Assembly (NCBI GenBank): GCA_008330645.1
Contig: VLTN01000029.1
Location: forward strand, 248,001 to 312,000
Direction: 5' to 3'
Source of the DNA: Cafeteria roenbergensis
Lineage: Eukaryota > Sar > Bigyra > Bicosoecida > Cafeteriaceae
DNA length: 64,000 nucleotides
In this document: piece after piece, positions 22,001 through 36,200 of the stretch
How the letters are laid out: each line of letters begins with the position of its first letter
Position numbering within the stretch: position 1 is the first letter of the stretch
Position numbers and translations under genes: made by a program
Notes under the pieces: generated by a model
What the model was told of the DNA's origin: nothing
The model's input: the letters and a program-made list of their open reading frames with translations, nothing else
Databases searched by the model: none

Positions 22001-25000
22001 GTGGGCTGCCAGCGACGAGCGCAGGCTGGCGCCAGGACCGCTGCCTCCGCCTCCGGACGCCGCTCCGGCACCAGCCGCGTCCACTGAGGCGGCCGGCGAA
22101 GCCGCGCCCCCACCTGCCCCCGGCGTGGCTGCGGCCGCGTGCGCGCCTGCGGTCGACCCTGCCGTTCTTCCGAGCATCACCGCGCTCCGCAACGCCGCTG
22201 GCAGCTCGCCGGGCCCGGGGACGCCGCCAGCGCCCTCGCCCCCGCCCCCGTCGGTCCCAGCCACGTCCCCAGCCATGCCTGCTTCCGCCCTTGCGGTGGC
22301 GTAAAAGTCATTCCTCAAGTCGTTGTGCATGTCTTCGAGGAAGTCTCCCAACTCCATCGAATCGTCGTCGTCGTCCGATCCGAAGCCGCCACGGAAGCCC
22401 CCGCTGTCGCTGTCGCCGCTCTTGCCCGCAACGCTCCTGCGCGGAGCGGCGTTCTTGACGTCGTCATCGTCGTCGCCGTCGTCGTCCCAGGAGCCGGCGT
22501 CGGACTGCTCGCCGCTGTCTGCGCGGTGCATTTTGATCACACGCTCCGGCTTTGGCGCGGGAGGCTTGGCCGCCGGTGCCGGCGACGAGGCCCGGTTCGA
22601 GTAAACGCCGCTGCCGCCGCCGGCCCCTCCGCTGGAGTAAATGCCGCTGCCGCCGCCGCCTCCAGTCAGCGAGTAAATGCCGCTGCCGCCGCCCCCTCCA
22701 GCCAGCAGCAGCGAGCGGTTGCTGCCACGAGCTGACCGCCGGGGCACGGACCCTCCCAGGAGCGACCGCCGGCTTGTGCTTGCGCGCGCGCCCCTGCTGC
22801 TGCGGGCGGCAGCGTGGGGCGAGGCCGAAGCTCCCGACGGCAAACCGCCGCCCCCACTCCCCGGAACGGCCCCCGCGCCAGAGGCGGCGGTGCCAGCGGC
22901 CGTAGTGGCGTCTGACAGCGTTGCGAAGCCAGACGCAGCGCCGAAGCGCTTGGCGGCCGGGGACGAGGCGGCCGGGCCCAGCGGCATCTCGTCCAGCACG
23001 GCCCCGCCCGACGGCCCGCCCTGAGAAGCCGCAGAGGCGCCGGCTGGCGAGGGCGGGACGGACCCCGTCCTGCTGGCTCTGCCGTTGCTGCGAAGCGAGA
23101 CGCCTGGCAGGATCGGGTGACGCCCGCCATTCGAGTGATCGCCGCTGGCCGCACCCTCCTCGCCAACGCCCCCCGTCCCCATGACGTCGTCCACGTCGTC
23201 GGCCGCGGTGAGATGCCGCGGCCAGGGCACCGCGGCGTTGAGCGAGCAGGCCAGCGCCGCGACCGCGCCCGAAGAGTCGAGCGCCGCTCCAAAGTCTGCC
23301 CACAGCGCCGCGCTGGCTGCCAGCGCCGCCGCCGCGCCCGAGGGGTTCGCCGCGCAGGCCGCAGCCGACACCGCGGGGAGCGACGCCGCCACGATCGAGC
23401 GGAGCACGAGGCGCCACCAGGACACCGTGGTGGGCGCCAGTGCCAGCGGGAACAGCAGGGCGGAGGCCGGGGGCGGCCGGGCCATCAGCCGCCCGAGCAC
23501 CTCCGCCTCCCCCTCCGCGCTGCCGCCATAGGGGCCACTGCCGCCGCCGTATCCAAAGCCGTCGGCGTCGCCGCCGCCGTCCCCACCGGCAGCACTGGCG
23601 TGGGCGCGGAGGCCGGCCGCGCCGGGTGACCGTGCAGCTGGGACCAGGCCCAGCGCCGCCAGGCGGCCGCCCTGCTCCGCCAGCTGGCCTCGGATGACGT
23701 CATCAATGTCGGCGCACAGAGCCAGCCACGATATGCGCACGATGGAGGCGGCGGCGGGCTGGCTGCGCACGCCCCGCAGAAGCGGCACCAGCGAGGGGTC
23801 TGGCCCGAAGGCCCTGCCGGCGCGGCGCCGCGACCAGAGGATGAGCGCAGCGCCCGACCCGCTCACGGTGGCCTCGAAGGACTGGTCGGCGTCGGCTGTC
23901 TGGGGGTCCTGGAATCGCACCGACGCCGGCGGCAGGTTGGCGGCCGCAGTTTCGTCAATCGCTGCAAGGGCAAGCAGAGCCGCTGTGAGGCCGCCGCCAC
24001 CCCCGATGACCGTCGCGGCGGCGCCGAAGCGCCCGATAGAGCCGCCAGTGCCCAGCCACGCGGAGGACGACGACCGGCCCTTGAGGGACGGCCGGCCACG
24101 CGACCCGGTCGCAGGCCCCACCACGACCCCGGACGATGCCTGCTGGTCGCTGCTCAGAGCAGCGCCCACGCCGCCGCTGCCGGACCGGGCGAGGTCGGAG
24201 ATGGCCCGCCCGCGAAGCGAGGCCAGCGTTGCGATGCCTCCGCCTGCGCCGCCCGCACCGGGCGAGGGCGACGGGCCGCTCGGCGTGGGACCGAGACCCA
24301 GCCCCAGCACCAGCCGCGCTGCGGCCATGCGAGTGCGCTCGCCGACCGACGGCGCCTCCGCCGCTGGGAGCAGCACGCCGCCGACCAGGGCCGCCGCAGC
24401 CGACGCCACCGACCGCGGCATCACCGCCAGGACCGACGACCCTACCTGGCAGCTGGGGCCGCTCGCCGAGTGCCCGGCGGCACCTGCGAGCGACGTCGTT
24501 GGCGGCAGCAGCATCGCCGTGGCGGCAGCCGCCACGAGCAGCGGCACCGTGCCCGCCTCCGGCAGAGCCCCCCAGAACGACGAGGGCACCTCCGACGCTA
24601 GCCTGGCCAGCGCGTCGGCCTCGCTCACGACGCTGTGCTCCACCCCGCTTCGCAGGAGGGGCGTGCACGCGCCCGTGAGGCATGCCACGAGACGGGACGA
24701 CGCTGCGATGAGAGGGTTCGGCTCGGCCATCGCCTGCGGCAGCGCGGCGTCGTCCGACGACGACGATGACGACGACGACGACGACGACGACGGCTGCTTC
24801 TGAGGCGCGTGGCCGCCAAAGGGGGAGGTGGAATTGGCGGGCTCTGCCTCGCGGGGCGGCAGGAAGGAAGGGGCGGCCAGCGCGGCGGCCGCTGACGTGG
24901 CGGTGAGGACGCGCGCGAGACTCAGGGGAATCGCTCGCGAGATGGTGAAGGGCGTGACGTGGTCGCGGATGAGCTCTCGCAGAGGGGCGGAGAGCGGGTC

Positions 25001-28000
25001 CCTCGCGCCGCCCGGCGAGCGCGGGACGGGCCGCGGCAGGCGCGAGGCGACCTCGGCCGTCCACGCCGCGGGCACCCCGCAGCTGGGGACTGTCCACGAC
25101 GGCCACTGGGCCTTGAGCGGGGACGCGTGGCCCAGCGCCAGCTCGCACGCGCCGCAGCCCGCGCCTGGCCAATCCGCCACGGGCGGGGCGCCGGCGCGGC
25201 CGCCGGCCCCGTTGACCGGCTGCGCTGCGGCACTGCGTAGGCACGCGTCCAGCGCGATGGCTGCTGTCTGGCGCCACTCGTCCAGAACAGTTCCTGCGCT
25301 GAGCGAACCGCCAGGCGCCGCAGATGCTGACCGAGCGACGGTACGGCCCTCCGCCATGCGGGCGAGAGACACGACCATTGCCAGAGGCGCCACGACAGCG
25401 CGGGCGGCGCGGGCAGCGCGGAGCGCCGGGCCGCTTGCCTCGCGGGACGATGCGTTGCCTGACAAGGACCTGATGGACGCCAGGCCCAGCACCGACCCGT
25501 TGCGGCCCCGCCCGCCGAAACCGCTCAGGTCCCCGGAGCTGCCATCCCCGGCGCCCGCCGCGCCTGGGCTGACAGCCCCCGCCCCGCCTTGGGCAACGAC
25601 GCCAGCGCCAGCGCCAGCGCCTCCTGCCGCTGCTGAGATGGCGCTGCTGGCCGCCTGCATTGCCCCTGTGCCGATGGCAGCCGTCAGGGCGGCCCCGCCG
25701 TCCGACTCCGACTGCGCCACCGACGCCACCAGGACCGCGCCGCGGGAGGACCAAGACCCCGCCACTCCGAGCGCTGCCGCCGCCGCGGCGTCGGCGACCA
25801 CGGCCCCCGCTGCCTCCGCGAGCACCGCCGCCGACGCCCGCGTCTGAGCTCGCGCTGCGGAGCTCTCGCCGCCGCCGTCCGCCGCCGTCGTGGACGCCAC
25901 AGAGGCCAGCATCAGCGCAGCCACGAGCCGCCGCGTCACACGCAGGTCGAGGAAGGCCACCGCGTTGGCCTCGCTGTCAGTGGAGGTGTCGCCGTCCGAC
26001 TCGTCGCCGAAGCCGTTGTCCGCCCCTGCGCGGCGCCTGTGGCACGACGGCACGGGCAGAGCCACTGTGCCCGGGAGCAGCGCGGGCAGGTCCGACATGG
26101 TGGACGCTGCCCCTGAAAGAGCGCCGTTGAGGCTGCGGAGGGCGTGGTCGTCGTCCTCCTCCGCGGCCTCCGCGGCAGATGGGGCAGGTCGCCCGAAAGC
26201 CGCCCGGATGCCGGCTTGCAGCGCCGCCTTGGCCGCCTGCGGCTCGTCAGGCCCGCCCTCGCTGCCGGAGCGAGCGCTCGTGTGACGGGATGGCGATCCC
26301 GAGACACCGGCAGAGCTGCCACGGCGGGAGCGGCGAGGCGCCACGAGGCGCGCAGCTGCCGCGCCCAGCACTGCCGAGGCGCTTGCGGCTCCCGCCGCAG
26401 CGAGCGACTCTGTCAGCAGCGTCCCGAGCCCCTGCGCGTCGGCCATGGACCCGTCGTAGTCCTCGTCGTCGCCGCTGTCGAAGTCGTCCCCCTCGTCATC
26501 ATCATCATCATCATCGCCCTCGTCGTCGTCGTCGTCGTCATCGTCGCCCTCGTCGTCGCGTTCGTCGCGCTCGTCGTTGCCGTCGCCGTCGGCCCCGCCA
26601 ACGCCCTCCCCAACGGCGTGGCGTGCCCCCCGAGCGGCGCGCCTCCCGGCCCCGCTCGCGTCCTCGTCGAACACGTCGCCGTTCGCGCCCTCCTCGTCGC
26701 CGTCGCCGTCGTCCTCGTCCTCGGTGCTCGCGCCTTCCCTGCTGCGCGACCCGGCGGCGCCCCTGTTGCGGCGCCAGCCTCGGCCGTCGCCCCTGGTGCC
26801 CTCCGAGGCGGCGCCCGTGCCGCTGCGAACAGCGCTGCGGGCAGCCGCGACGCGCATGCTGGCAGGCATCGCGCCGGCACCGAAGCCGCCGTTGGTGCTG
26901 TCAGAAGGGCTGGTGGCGATGATCAGCTGCGCGGGCGGCACTCGGCCGCGGAGCGAGGGTCGCGACGTGTCGTCCACTGTGGTGGCCCGGCCGCGCTTGG
27001 AGCGGCGGCGCCCGCCCTTGGACAAGGACCGGCCGTGCCGGTGCCAGCGAGTGGTGCGAGCCTGCGAGCGGGTTCGCGAGAGCGCGGGAGCCGCCTCCGC
27101 GCCGGGCCGGCGGCCCCTCGATGACCCAGACACGCTCTGCGCACGCCGCGTGTCCGGGGGAGAGGTGGCGTCAGCGGCGCCGGCCACGGCGCCCGCAGCA
27201 GTTCGCAGCGTAGACGCGGTGAGACTGCCCCGCCCGTGCGGGGCCAGGCTCGCTGCCCGGCCCGTGTTGGCAGAGCCCTCGCTCCGATCGTCCGACGCGG
27301 GCGCCTGTCTGCGCTGCCGCAGCCTGGATGCGCTGCGTCCCCTGGGCAGGCGGGGAGTGCGCCCACCGGCTCTGCCGCGGCGGCGAGCCAGCCGGCTCGA
27401 ACGGCTCGCGCGCGAGCCGCTGCTGCTGGAGCCGCCGCCTTCGTCGTCGTCGCTGTCGTGTGCGATTCGGAAGACGAATGACCTGCGCCTGTCGTGAGTG
27501 TCCGGGGGGTATTCGAACCTCGGGTCGTCCTGAGTGACCGCCGTTGCATCCGCCACAATCGTGCCAAGCGAGTCCAGGGTCGCAACACCGCGCAACGTGT
27601 CCCCGGCGCCGTGGGCTGGGCTCGCGCCGCCGGAGGCCGCCCCTAGGCCCAGCACCGGCGGCGGCGCAAGCGAGCTGCGCGCACTCACGAGGGCGCTGTG
27701 GGCCTCGCCGCCGTCGTCGGAGTCTAGATTGTCCCCGACACGCAGGGCCGCGAGCCGCGGCGAGGACGCGTCAGCAGCCGCGGCACCTCCGCCGGCACCG
27801 CCCCCCGACCGGACGGCGACTGCCACGGACGGCAGGCCGGGCATGCGCTGCGGCCCGGACTCCGGCGAGGTCGCGGCCGTTGCGAGGGCGCCTCCCTCGG
27901 CGCCGCTGCGGCGCCGCTCCATGCCGGGCCCGCCATGGGCCCCGTCATCCAGCACAATCTCCGCCGAGAGCCCGGACTTGCGAGGGACGTGGCTCGAGCG

Positions 28001-31000
28001 CGTGGCGCGAAGCTGGGGGAGCCCGGAAGAGCCCGCCGTGCTGACTGCTGGCGAGCGGTGGCCGGAGCCCAGCGCGCCTCCGGGCGCGCCGCCGGCGGTC
28101 GTGCCGCCTCCTCCGGCGCCTCCGCGGGCGCGTGACCGCGCAGCCCTTGCGGTGGCACGCCGGGACGCCGCCTCGTCGGGCCCTATGCGCGCAGACAGCC
28201 ATCCGCCCGCCTTGCCGTAGTCTGAGCGACGCGTCGCCAGGGGCGTCAGAGCCATCGCTAGGGACAGCGGCGAGCCGAGCGACTCCCCGCCGAACCCGCC
28301 CACGCCGCCCACGCCGCCCCCCTCTGGCCGTGCGTGCGATCTCGACCGGCTGGCGGACCGCCGCGACCTGGACACCGCCCGGCGGCGCTGCCCCGACAGC
28401 TTGGACCCCGCCTCGCTGACATCGTCCTGAAACGCTGCGGCGTGCGGCTCTGTGGCCGACGCGCCTCTGCGACCCGTGGTGGGCAGCGACATGGAGGCCT
28501 GGGCGAGGACGGACCCTGCCTCCCGGCTCGAGTGAGCGAGCGCCAGCACATCCGGGTTCGCCGCGAACCCGCTCTTGTCTCCAGCGCCCGCCGATCCGGT
28601 TCCGGGAGCCAGAGTCGACCGCTCGCCGTTGGCGGCTCCTGCGGATGCCGCACCGCCGCCACCACTGCGCGCTGTGGAGGCAGCGCCACCGCCGCCAGCC
28701 GCGCTGCCCGCGGTCGCGGACGCAACAACAGCGCTGCCGCTGCCTAGTCCACCAACCATGCGAGGCGTTGGGGAGCGGCGGTCCCTGGCCGCAAGCGAGG
28801 TCGGCGACCCCGGCCTGGGCCCGCTGCGGCGGCGCCTGCTCACGCTGCCGGATGCCAGCGTGCCGATGGCGCTGTCGCCGCCGCTGGTGGTGCCGACCAG
28901 TGCGGAGCCATCGTCGGCTGCCCGCGCGCTGCTGGTGAGCCTGCTCCGCGGGCCGTTGGTGGGCAGACCGTCGCTCGAGTCCAGGGCAGCGGCGCTGCTG
29001 CCAGCGCCGCTTCCACGGTGATGCGGGTGCGTCCCGTCAGGCGAGGCTCGCCTCAGCATCGGCACGGCTCGGAACGAGGACAGCGCGACGAGCGCGCGCG
29101 GCCTGTCAGCATCAGCGCCGTGGCTCGCTTCGTACTCGCCCTCGTCCTCATCGCCGCCATCCGCCTCCTCCCCTTCGCCCCTGCGCCCCGTATCCTCGTC
29201 AGCCGGTTCGCGAGAGGCGGCGCCAGCGCCAGTGCGGCCCGGCGCTGACTGGCCCTGCGCGAGAAGCCCAGCCGCGTCTCTCGGCGGGGGCGACGGGGAC
29301 GCGGACTGCCTGCCACCTGCTCCCGCACGCGGTCCGTGGCCGGCCCCACCCAAACCGCTCGCCGCTTCCCTTGCGCCCGCGCCGACGGAGCTGTTGGCGC
29401 TGCGCGCGGACAGCGGATCCGGCCGCGCCACCGCAATCGCGGCCCCGCCGCCGGCCACCAGACCGCTTGGGCTGGCAGCGCTGCGAGCCGAGGGCATCCC
29501 GCCGGTGAGCGGCGGCCGGCCGCTCGTCGCGTGGCGCGTTGCGTCTGCCGCCTCGGAAGCGATGACCGACGGGTCGCTGCTGCTGCCCGGGAAGAAAGGG
29601 CTGTCGCGAGAGGCCCGCGTGTCGGGCATGCCGCGAAGGGAGGGCACGGCGCGGCGAGACGCCGATGCAGCTGTGGATGCCGAGGGGGGCTGGCCAGCGG
29701 TGCACGACGACCCCGCCGCTGACGCTGCTGCCGCTGCGGCGGATGCTGGTGATGGGGTGGGGGCCGGCGCTGGCGCCAGGGCGACTGCGCCCATACTTGA
29801 GGAGGTGGCGCTCCGAGGCTCTGCCGGAGACAGGGTGAGCTGCGCTGCCGAGAGCGGCGTGGGCGGGTGCGTGCCCGACCAGTTCGACCGCTGAGGCGAC
29901 GACGTCAACGGCGACCCGTGCAGTTCGGAGCTCTCGGGGCGGCTCGGAGGCGCCAGCTTGAGCGCGGGGCCAAGGGCGGGGCTGGGGCCCGGAAAGCGCA
30001 CCAGCGGGCTGAGAGCGTCCTCGCCCTCGCCCACGCTCTCCAGGGCATCGGCCGCACCACGGAGCAGCGACGACATCACCCACTCGCCGTCGGGGGCGGA
30101 TTCGGCACGCAGAGCCGCCCACCTGACCACGGAGTCGCCCGCGACGGCCAGCACGGCCGCAGGCACGTCGGACCAGCGCTCCGCCGCCGACCGCACCGGC
30201 TGCTGCAGGGACGGCTTGCCCATCGACAGCCAGCCCTCGGCGCGCCGCGTGCCGCCCGTGAGCCAGAGCGCCGATGCGGCCGTGAGCATGGCCCCACGGC
30301 GCGCGGCCAGCCGCCGCAGCACGTCGTGCGCCGCCCCGCCACACCCGCTCAGCGCCTGCGCCGCGTCCTCCGTCGCCTGCCAGCCCGCAACGCAGCCGAT
30401 CGCCGCGGCAGGCGTGGGCGGCAGCGCTGGCCAGGCGCGCGACACGCCCACCCACGGCTTGCCGAGCGCCCGAACCAAAAGCAGAGCCGCACCGTCCGCG
30501 CCGTCCACCAGCTCGGCCAGCGGCGAGGGCTTGCGCACCCCGTTCGCGCCCAGCGCACGGAGCGACGCGGCTCGGCCGCTGGGCATGCCCAGGCTGCCCG
30601 CGAGCGATGCGCCCCGCCCCACGGACGCGAGACGGGTGCTGCCTAGCATCGGCGGGCGGCGTGGCGCAGCGTCAGCCGACGGGTGAGCCGGTTCCGCCTT
30701 GGCTCCGGGAAGTGCGCCCCGCTCCGCCGCAGCAGCGGCAGCGATGGCCGCTGATCCCACGCCGGCGGCTGCCGCAGCGGCCGGGTTTGTCGCGCCGCCC
30801 AGCCCCACCGCGCCGCCAAGGCTTTCGGTGCCCGCTGCCGAGTTGGCCACGGAGCGGGTGCTGCCGCCCTGGCCGTCGGCAGCGCCGGTGCTGGGAGCGT
30901 CACCAGCAGAGCTGGCAGCTGGGCCGGCCGCGCTTGCCGCGTCTGCTGGGGCTGGGCCGCACCCCGCGCATGCCTCAGTGAGCGATGCAATGAGAGATGC

Positions 31001-33150
31001 CACGCCGGTCAGCAGCCCGTGAGTGGGGTCCGTTTCGTCGTCGTCGACGCTGTCGTCGTCGTCATCGTCGACGTCGTCGCTGGCATCGTCGTCGCCACCG
31101 GCGTGAGCGTTGCCAGCGTCGCCGCGGGCGCCGTGCAAGTTGAGGCCGCCCCGACCGCCTGCCCCCGAGGTGCCAACGCTCTGCGCAAGCTCGCCGTTCG
31201 GCGAGCGGGCACGGCGCGCTGGCGACACGTAGGTGCTCGCTCCAGGAGCGCGCCCCGACGACGCAGCCCCGCCGGAGCCAGAGCCCTCCGAGAGCAGCGG
31301 CAGCCGCGCTGGCCGGCGCTGCGTTTGGGAGCCTGACGCTGCAGCCTCGCTTGAGCCGCGAGGGCGGGCGCCCGTGCCAGCTTCCGCAGCGTGCACGCCC
31401 GGCATGGGCCCGGCCTGCTGCCCGATCAGCTTCGAGAGCGTGCCAGCCGACGCGGACCGCCCAAACGCCGACGGCTTCAGCGGCGGAGTCGCCATGCCCT
31501 CGGCGTCGTCGTCGCTGCTGCTGCTGCCGCCGCCCGTCGCGTCGTCGCCCTTGGACTCGCTGTGCCCAGCCTCGGCCACCCCCGCCTTGGCCACTTCGAG
31601 GATCGCAGAGCTGCTGGGCTCGCGAGAGAGGATATCCGGAACCGCGTGCCCCGCCACCGCCATCGGTCCCAGGTGTGGGGTGGACTCCGCGGAGGGCAGC
31701 TGGTCCGCGGCGGTGGACGGGCCGCCGGGACCCCCGGCAGCATCCCCAGGGCGCGCAGTCGCTGCCGCATCCGCTGTCTGCGGCGCCGACAGGCCCGCTG
31801 CTGCTGGCAGGCTGGCAGGGCTTGCCGAGTTGAACGGCACCACCGCGCCGTCCGTCTCCATAGACACTCGCACACCCCTCCTTCGGCGGCTCTGCTCCAT
31901 GGCGAGCGACGCCCTGCGCCTGCGCATGTGCCGGCGACGCCTCCGCTGGCGGCGCGCGATGCTTGCGGCCACGTGGGCCCTCCGCCGCCTCGCCGCCCGC
32001 GTGCGCCACTCCCTCGACCACGCGGCCGACGCTGACACGCACGCAGCCAGCGCGCCCGCCACCAGCGTCGCCCCCACAACGCGGCCCGCCTCGTCGGCAG
32101 AGCCGTTCCCTGAGAGCCTGGCAGAGTCGTCGGTGCAGAGCTCGCTCAGGCCGGTCGGCGGCTCCCCGCCGATGCCGTAGCAGAGCTGCATCAGCAGCAG
32201 CGCACCGAGAGCCGGGGGCGGCAGGGCCGCTGCCTCGGGGGGCATGGAGTCACGAAGGCCGATGGCCTGTGCAGGATCGCCGTCCGGGACTGCCGCCACC
32301 AGGCAGGCGGCCTGCGCCACGGCTGCCACGATGGCCCTGGCGCGAGCGAGCTCCGACGCGCCTGCGAGAGCCAGCGCCCGCGCAGCAAGAACGCCCCCTC
32401 CCAGCGAGCACACCTTGGTGGACAGGGCGACGAGGACGAACAGGCCGGCGCTGAGGGAGGGCCCGTCATCGGAGCCGTTGCCGCTCGCCGCGGCGCGAGC
32501 GGCGCCTGCGCCAGCACTGCCCCCAAGCCTCGCCGCGGCAGACCGGGCAGTGGCACCGTCCCTGGCCGAAACGGCTGCAGCAGCCTGCGAAACCGCCTCT
32601 GCGGCCGGCCCGGTCGGGTACAGCCCAGCGGCAGCTGCTACGTCCGCCACGGCCCACCATCCAGCCTGCAGCGAAGCCGGGGCCGCCTCCACGCCCACGC
32701 GCCAAATCGTCGCGTCCGCGAACGGAGGGGGCGCCGACAGCGACGGCCGCGGCACCCGTGCCCGCAGCGCCAGCGACGTCGCCGACTGGAACTGGTGGCC
32801 CTTCGCGTCGCCTGACCCGAGCCCGAGCTCGTTGGCGGTGAACCTGGCGTCTCCGGCAGACCTGGCAGCATCGCGGCGTCGGCCGTCGGCAGCCTTGGCC
32901 GGCCCTGCGCTAGGCGCAAGTCCGGTGGCGGCGGCAGCGCCGTGCGACGGCTGAGCGCCCGGCGGCCCCGCTCCCGTGGCGCCAGCAACCCCAGGGGAGC
33001 CAGTGGTGGACCTGTCGCTGCTTGCCGACTCGGAGAATACAAAGAATCGGCCTGGGGCGCGCCCCTCGTCCGCCTGCAGGGCGCCTCGGGTGCCCGGTGT
33101 GAGAGGCGCGACCCCGGCTCCTGCAGGCAGGGTCAGCCCTTGACGGTGCC

Positions 33151-33185
<35 letters not shown>

Positions 33186-33186
33186 G

Positions 33187-33223
<37 letters not shown>

Positions 33224-36200
33224 GCGCGCGGTGGGGGTGTACGCCTTGGGCGTGAACGTTGAAGCGTCCTTCTCAGCCACCGACTGAGGCACCCCCGGCA
33301 GCGCCAGCGCCACGGGACCGGCCGCCAGCGGAGTGTCGACGCCGCCGTCCCGGCTGCTGCTCGGTGCGGCAGTGATGAGGGACTGCTTGGAGAGCTGGAG
33401 CCCGACTCCCGGTCGCCGCTCAGCCCCTGCCGACGCCGCGCCGCTGTCGCCGGACCCGAGCCGTGCCAGTCTGGATCTGTGAGCGCCACCTCGCGCAGCT
33501 GCGCCACTGACGCTGCTGCTGCTGGCGTCACCCGCGGCATCTCCAGCAGCAGCTGCAGAGCCCGCCGGCGGCTTAGCGGGGAGCAGCAGCGACGTCGACG
33601 ACGACCGAGTCCTTGCTGAGCTGCCCGGCATGTAGAGGGCTCTGCCGGCTGGCGCCAGCACGGATCCCTCTCCAGACGCGTCCATCGCAACGGAGGAAGC
33701 GGCCGTGCCCGGCCCCGCGACGGCACGGCCCGGCCTGGCCGAGAGCCAGGTCTGCGCAGTGCGGGTGGTGCGCGCACTCCCCAGCGCACCGCCTGGCGTG
33801 CCGGGCTCCGGCACTGGAAGCAGCGTCTCGGGCTCAGCCGCGCCCAGCAGCCTGGGGACCCTCCCGTTTTCCCCCTCACCGCGAGAGCTGCGGCCGTCTG
33901 GCGGGGCACCCTTGCTGTCGGGGTCCAAGGCGCCGGCCACGCCGTCGATTCCAGCGCCAGCAAGCCCTGTGGTTGCCGCTGCTGATGCGGGTGCCCTGCC
34001 CGCAGCCCCATCAGCAAACATGGCACCACGTGCGGCGCCCCCTGGCGCTGCGCCAACGAGCCCGCCGCGCGGTCCATCAAGGCACTCCGGACCGGCAGCG
34101 CCAGGCCCCTCACTCCTCCCGGCCCCCGATCCGGTCCCAGCCCCTGCCCCTGCCCCTGCCACTGCACCAGCACCAGCACCAGCACCAGCGGCCGCGTCGG
34201 GTGAGGAGGGCAGCGTGCGAGACTGCTGGTGCGAGTCCCCGCCAGCCGTCGTTGCGTCTGAGGCGGCGTCGTCTGACCCGGTGGTTCTCCTTCGCGCGAT
34301 TGGCTTCTGGCCGGAGCCACCGGCTCTGCCAGCTCTGCCGCTTGGCCTGGAAGAACTGGACGACAGCGGGCTCCTGTTGGCCAGGTGGCGCTGCCCAACA
34401 GGGCTTGGTCCGGCGGCGACGGCTTTGCTGTCGGCCGGCGATTTGGCCCGCGCCGCTGCGGCGTGCGTCGGCGATGTCACGTCCACCGGCTGCAGGCTGC
34501 GCAGCGACGCGTGCCCTTGGCCGGCGCCGGCTGCGGTGGCGGCCGCTCCGTCGGCGCCTTGAGGCGAGTCGGCAGCGTCCTCCCTCGTCGTCACCCGCAC
34601 CGTGACCGAGGCTGCCTTGGCTCTGCTCTTGCTGGGAGAGCTGCTTGGGGTCGTGCCGGACGGCGTGCCGGCCCCGCTTCCGCTCGGCAGAGCGCCCGAC
34701 GCGAAGGCAGGCAGCTGAAGTGACGCGTAGTATGAGGCGTTTCCGCCCGCGCTGGTGTCCGCCCCCACCGTCGAAGGCATCGGCAACAGCACCAGAGAAG
34801 CGGGAGCTCTGCCGGGGAGCTCTCCGGTGAGCAGAGCCGCCCTCCCCGCCCCCGAAGACACCCGCAGCTGCCGCATCGCGATGCTGCCTGCGGAGCCGTC
34901 CGACGCCCGCGGCTCTGCCGCCCACATCGGCGGCTCGAAGGCCGTTCCCGGCGCCGGGGGGGCGAGAGCCGTCGCCGCCGCTGCCGTCGCCCCTGCAGCC
35001 ACCAGCTCGGCCGGCGCGTCGGCCCGCGCCATGGCTGCGATGAGAGGCACTGGGGCGTCTCTGGGCGACGCGGGCGTCAGCGCCGGGGCTGCAGCGGAAG
35101 CCTCTGGCGCGGCCTGGCCCGCAGCCACCGCCGGCTGCCCTGCTCTGAGAGGGCCGCCTGCGGAGTGGAGCTGGACAGCGTGCTGGAGCTGGAGCAGCGC
35201 CGCGGGAGACAGGGCGTCGCTCGGTACAACGTGTCCGTTGAGGCGCAGGAACGCCGCGAACAGGAGGCCGGCCCACGCCGCCTCCCCGCCCGGCAGAGGG
35301 GACCAGCCGCCGCTGCTGCCGACGCCTCCGCCGGTGCGGCCAGCGCCTCCGAACCCACTGCGTTCAGACCCGCCGTCCCCTGAAGCCGCGGTGGCCGGGA
35401 CGGAGCTCGCGGCGGTGGCCGACACGCGGTGCCCAGCCGGGTGGCCCGTGGCGGAAGGCGGCGGGTCCGGTGAGTGCTTGGGCTCTGCCAGGCGGGGAGG
35501 CACCGTGGCGGCATGAGCCCGCGTCTGCGACGCCGCCGGCGCTGTGGAGGAGGAGGCGGCGGTGGCGGACTGCGTGGAAGCCGTGGCCGTGGCCGTGGCC
35601 GTGGCCGTGGCGGAGGCCGGGGGCACAGAGTGCTTGTGCGTGGGGCTGCCGGCAGGGGAGGGCCGGGACGCTGCCGGGCCGCCGCCAGGACCGCCACCGC
35701 CGCCCCCACCGCAGCAGCCGAAGAAGCCGCCCCGCCGCTGCGACGAAGCGCCCCCTGCTGCGGGCACCCCGCCGGCTGGCCGGTAGCCATGCGCCACCGA
35801 GCCGAGTCTGCTGGTCGCCGGCAGAGCCGAGGCATCGTTCCCCGGCCAGGGCTCAGCGGCAGCTCGCCGTCGCAGGGAGTTCACCGCAGCCTCGGCTACG
35901 GCAAGCACGCCCGGAGAGGCGTCCGTCATCATCTGGAAGGGCTCCGCAGGGCTGCTGGTAGAGCCGCTCGCCGTCGAGGAGGGCTGCATCCACCGGACCC
36001 GGATTGCAGCGCGGTGCTCAGAGCCGGCCCCGCGCTGGGCAGAGCCATCGGCCAACGCACCAGCGCTGGCTGCGGCAGCATGCTTTCGCGAGGTCGCCCA
36101 CTGGGCAGAGCCGGCCTCCGCCACGGGGCCGCCGTCGGGACCCGGCGCCAGGCCGAGCCCGTGGCGGCTTCGACGTTTGCGCGCGTCCGAGGCCGAACCG

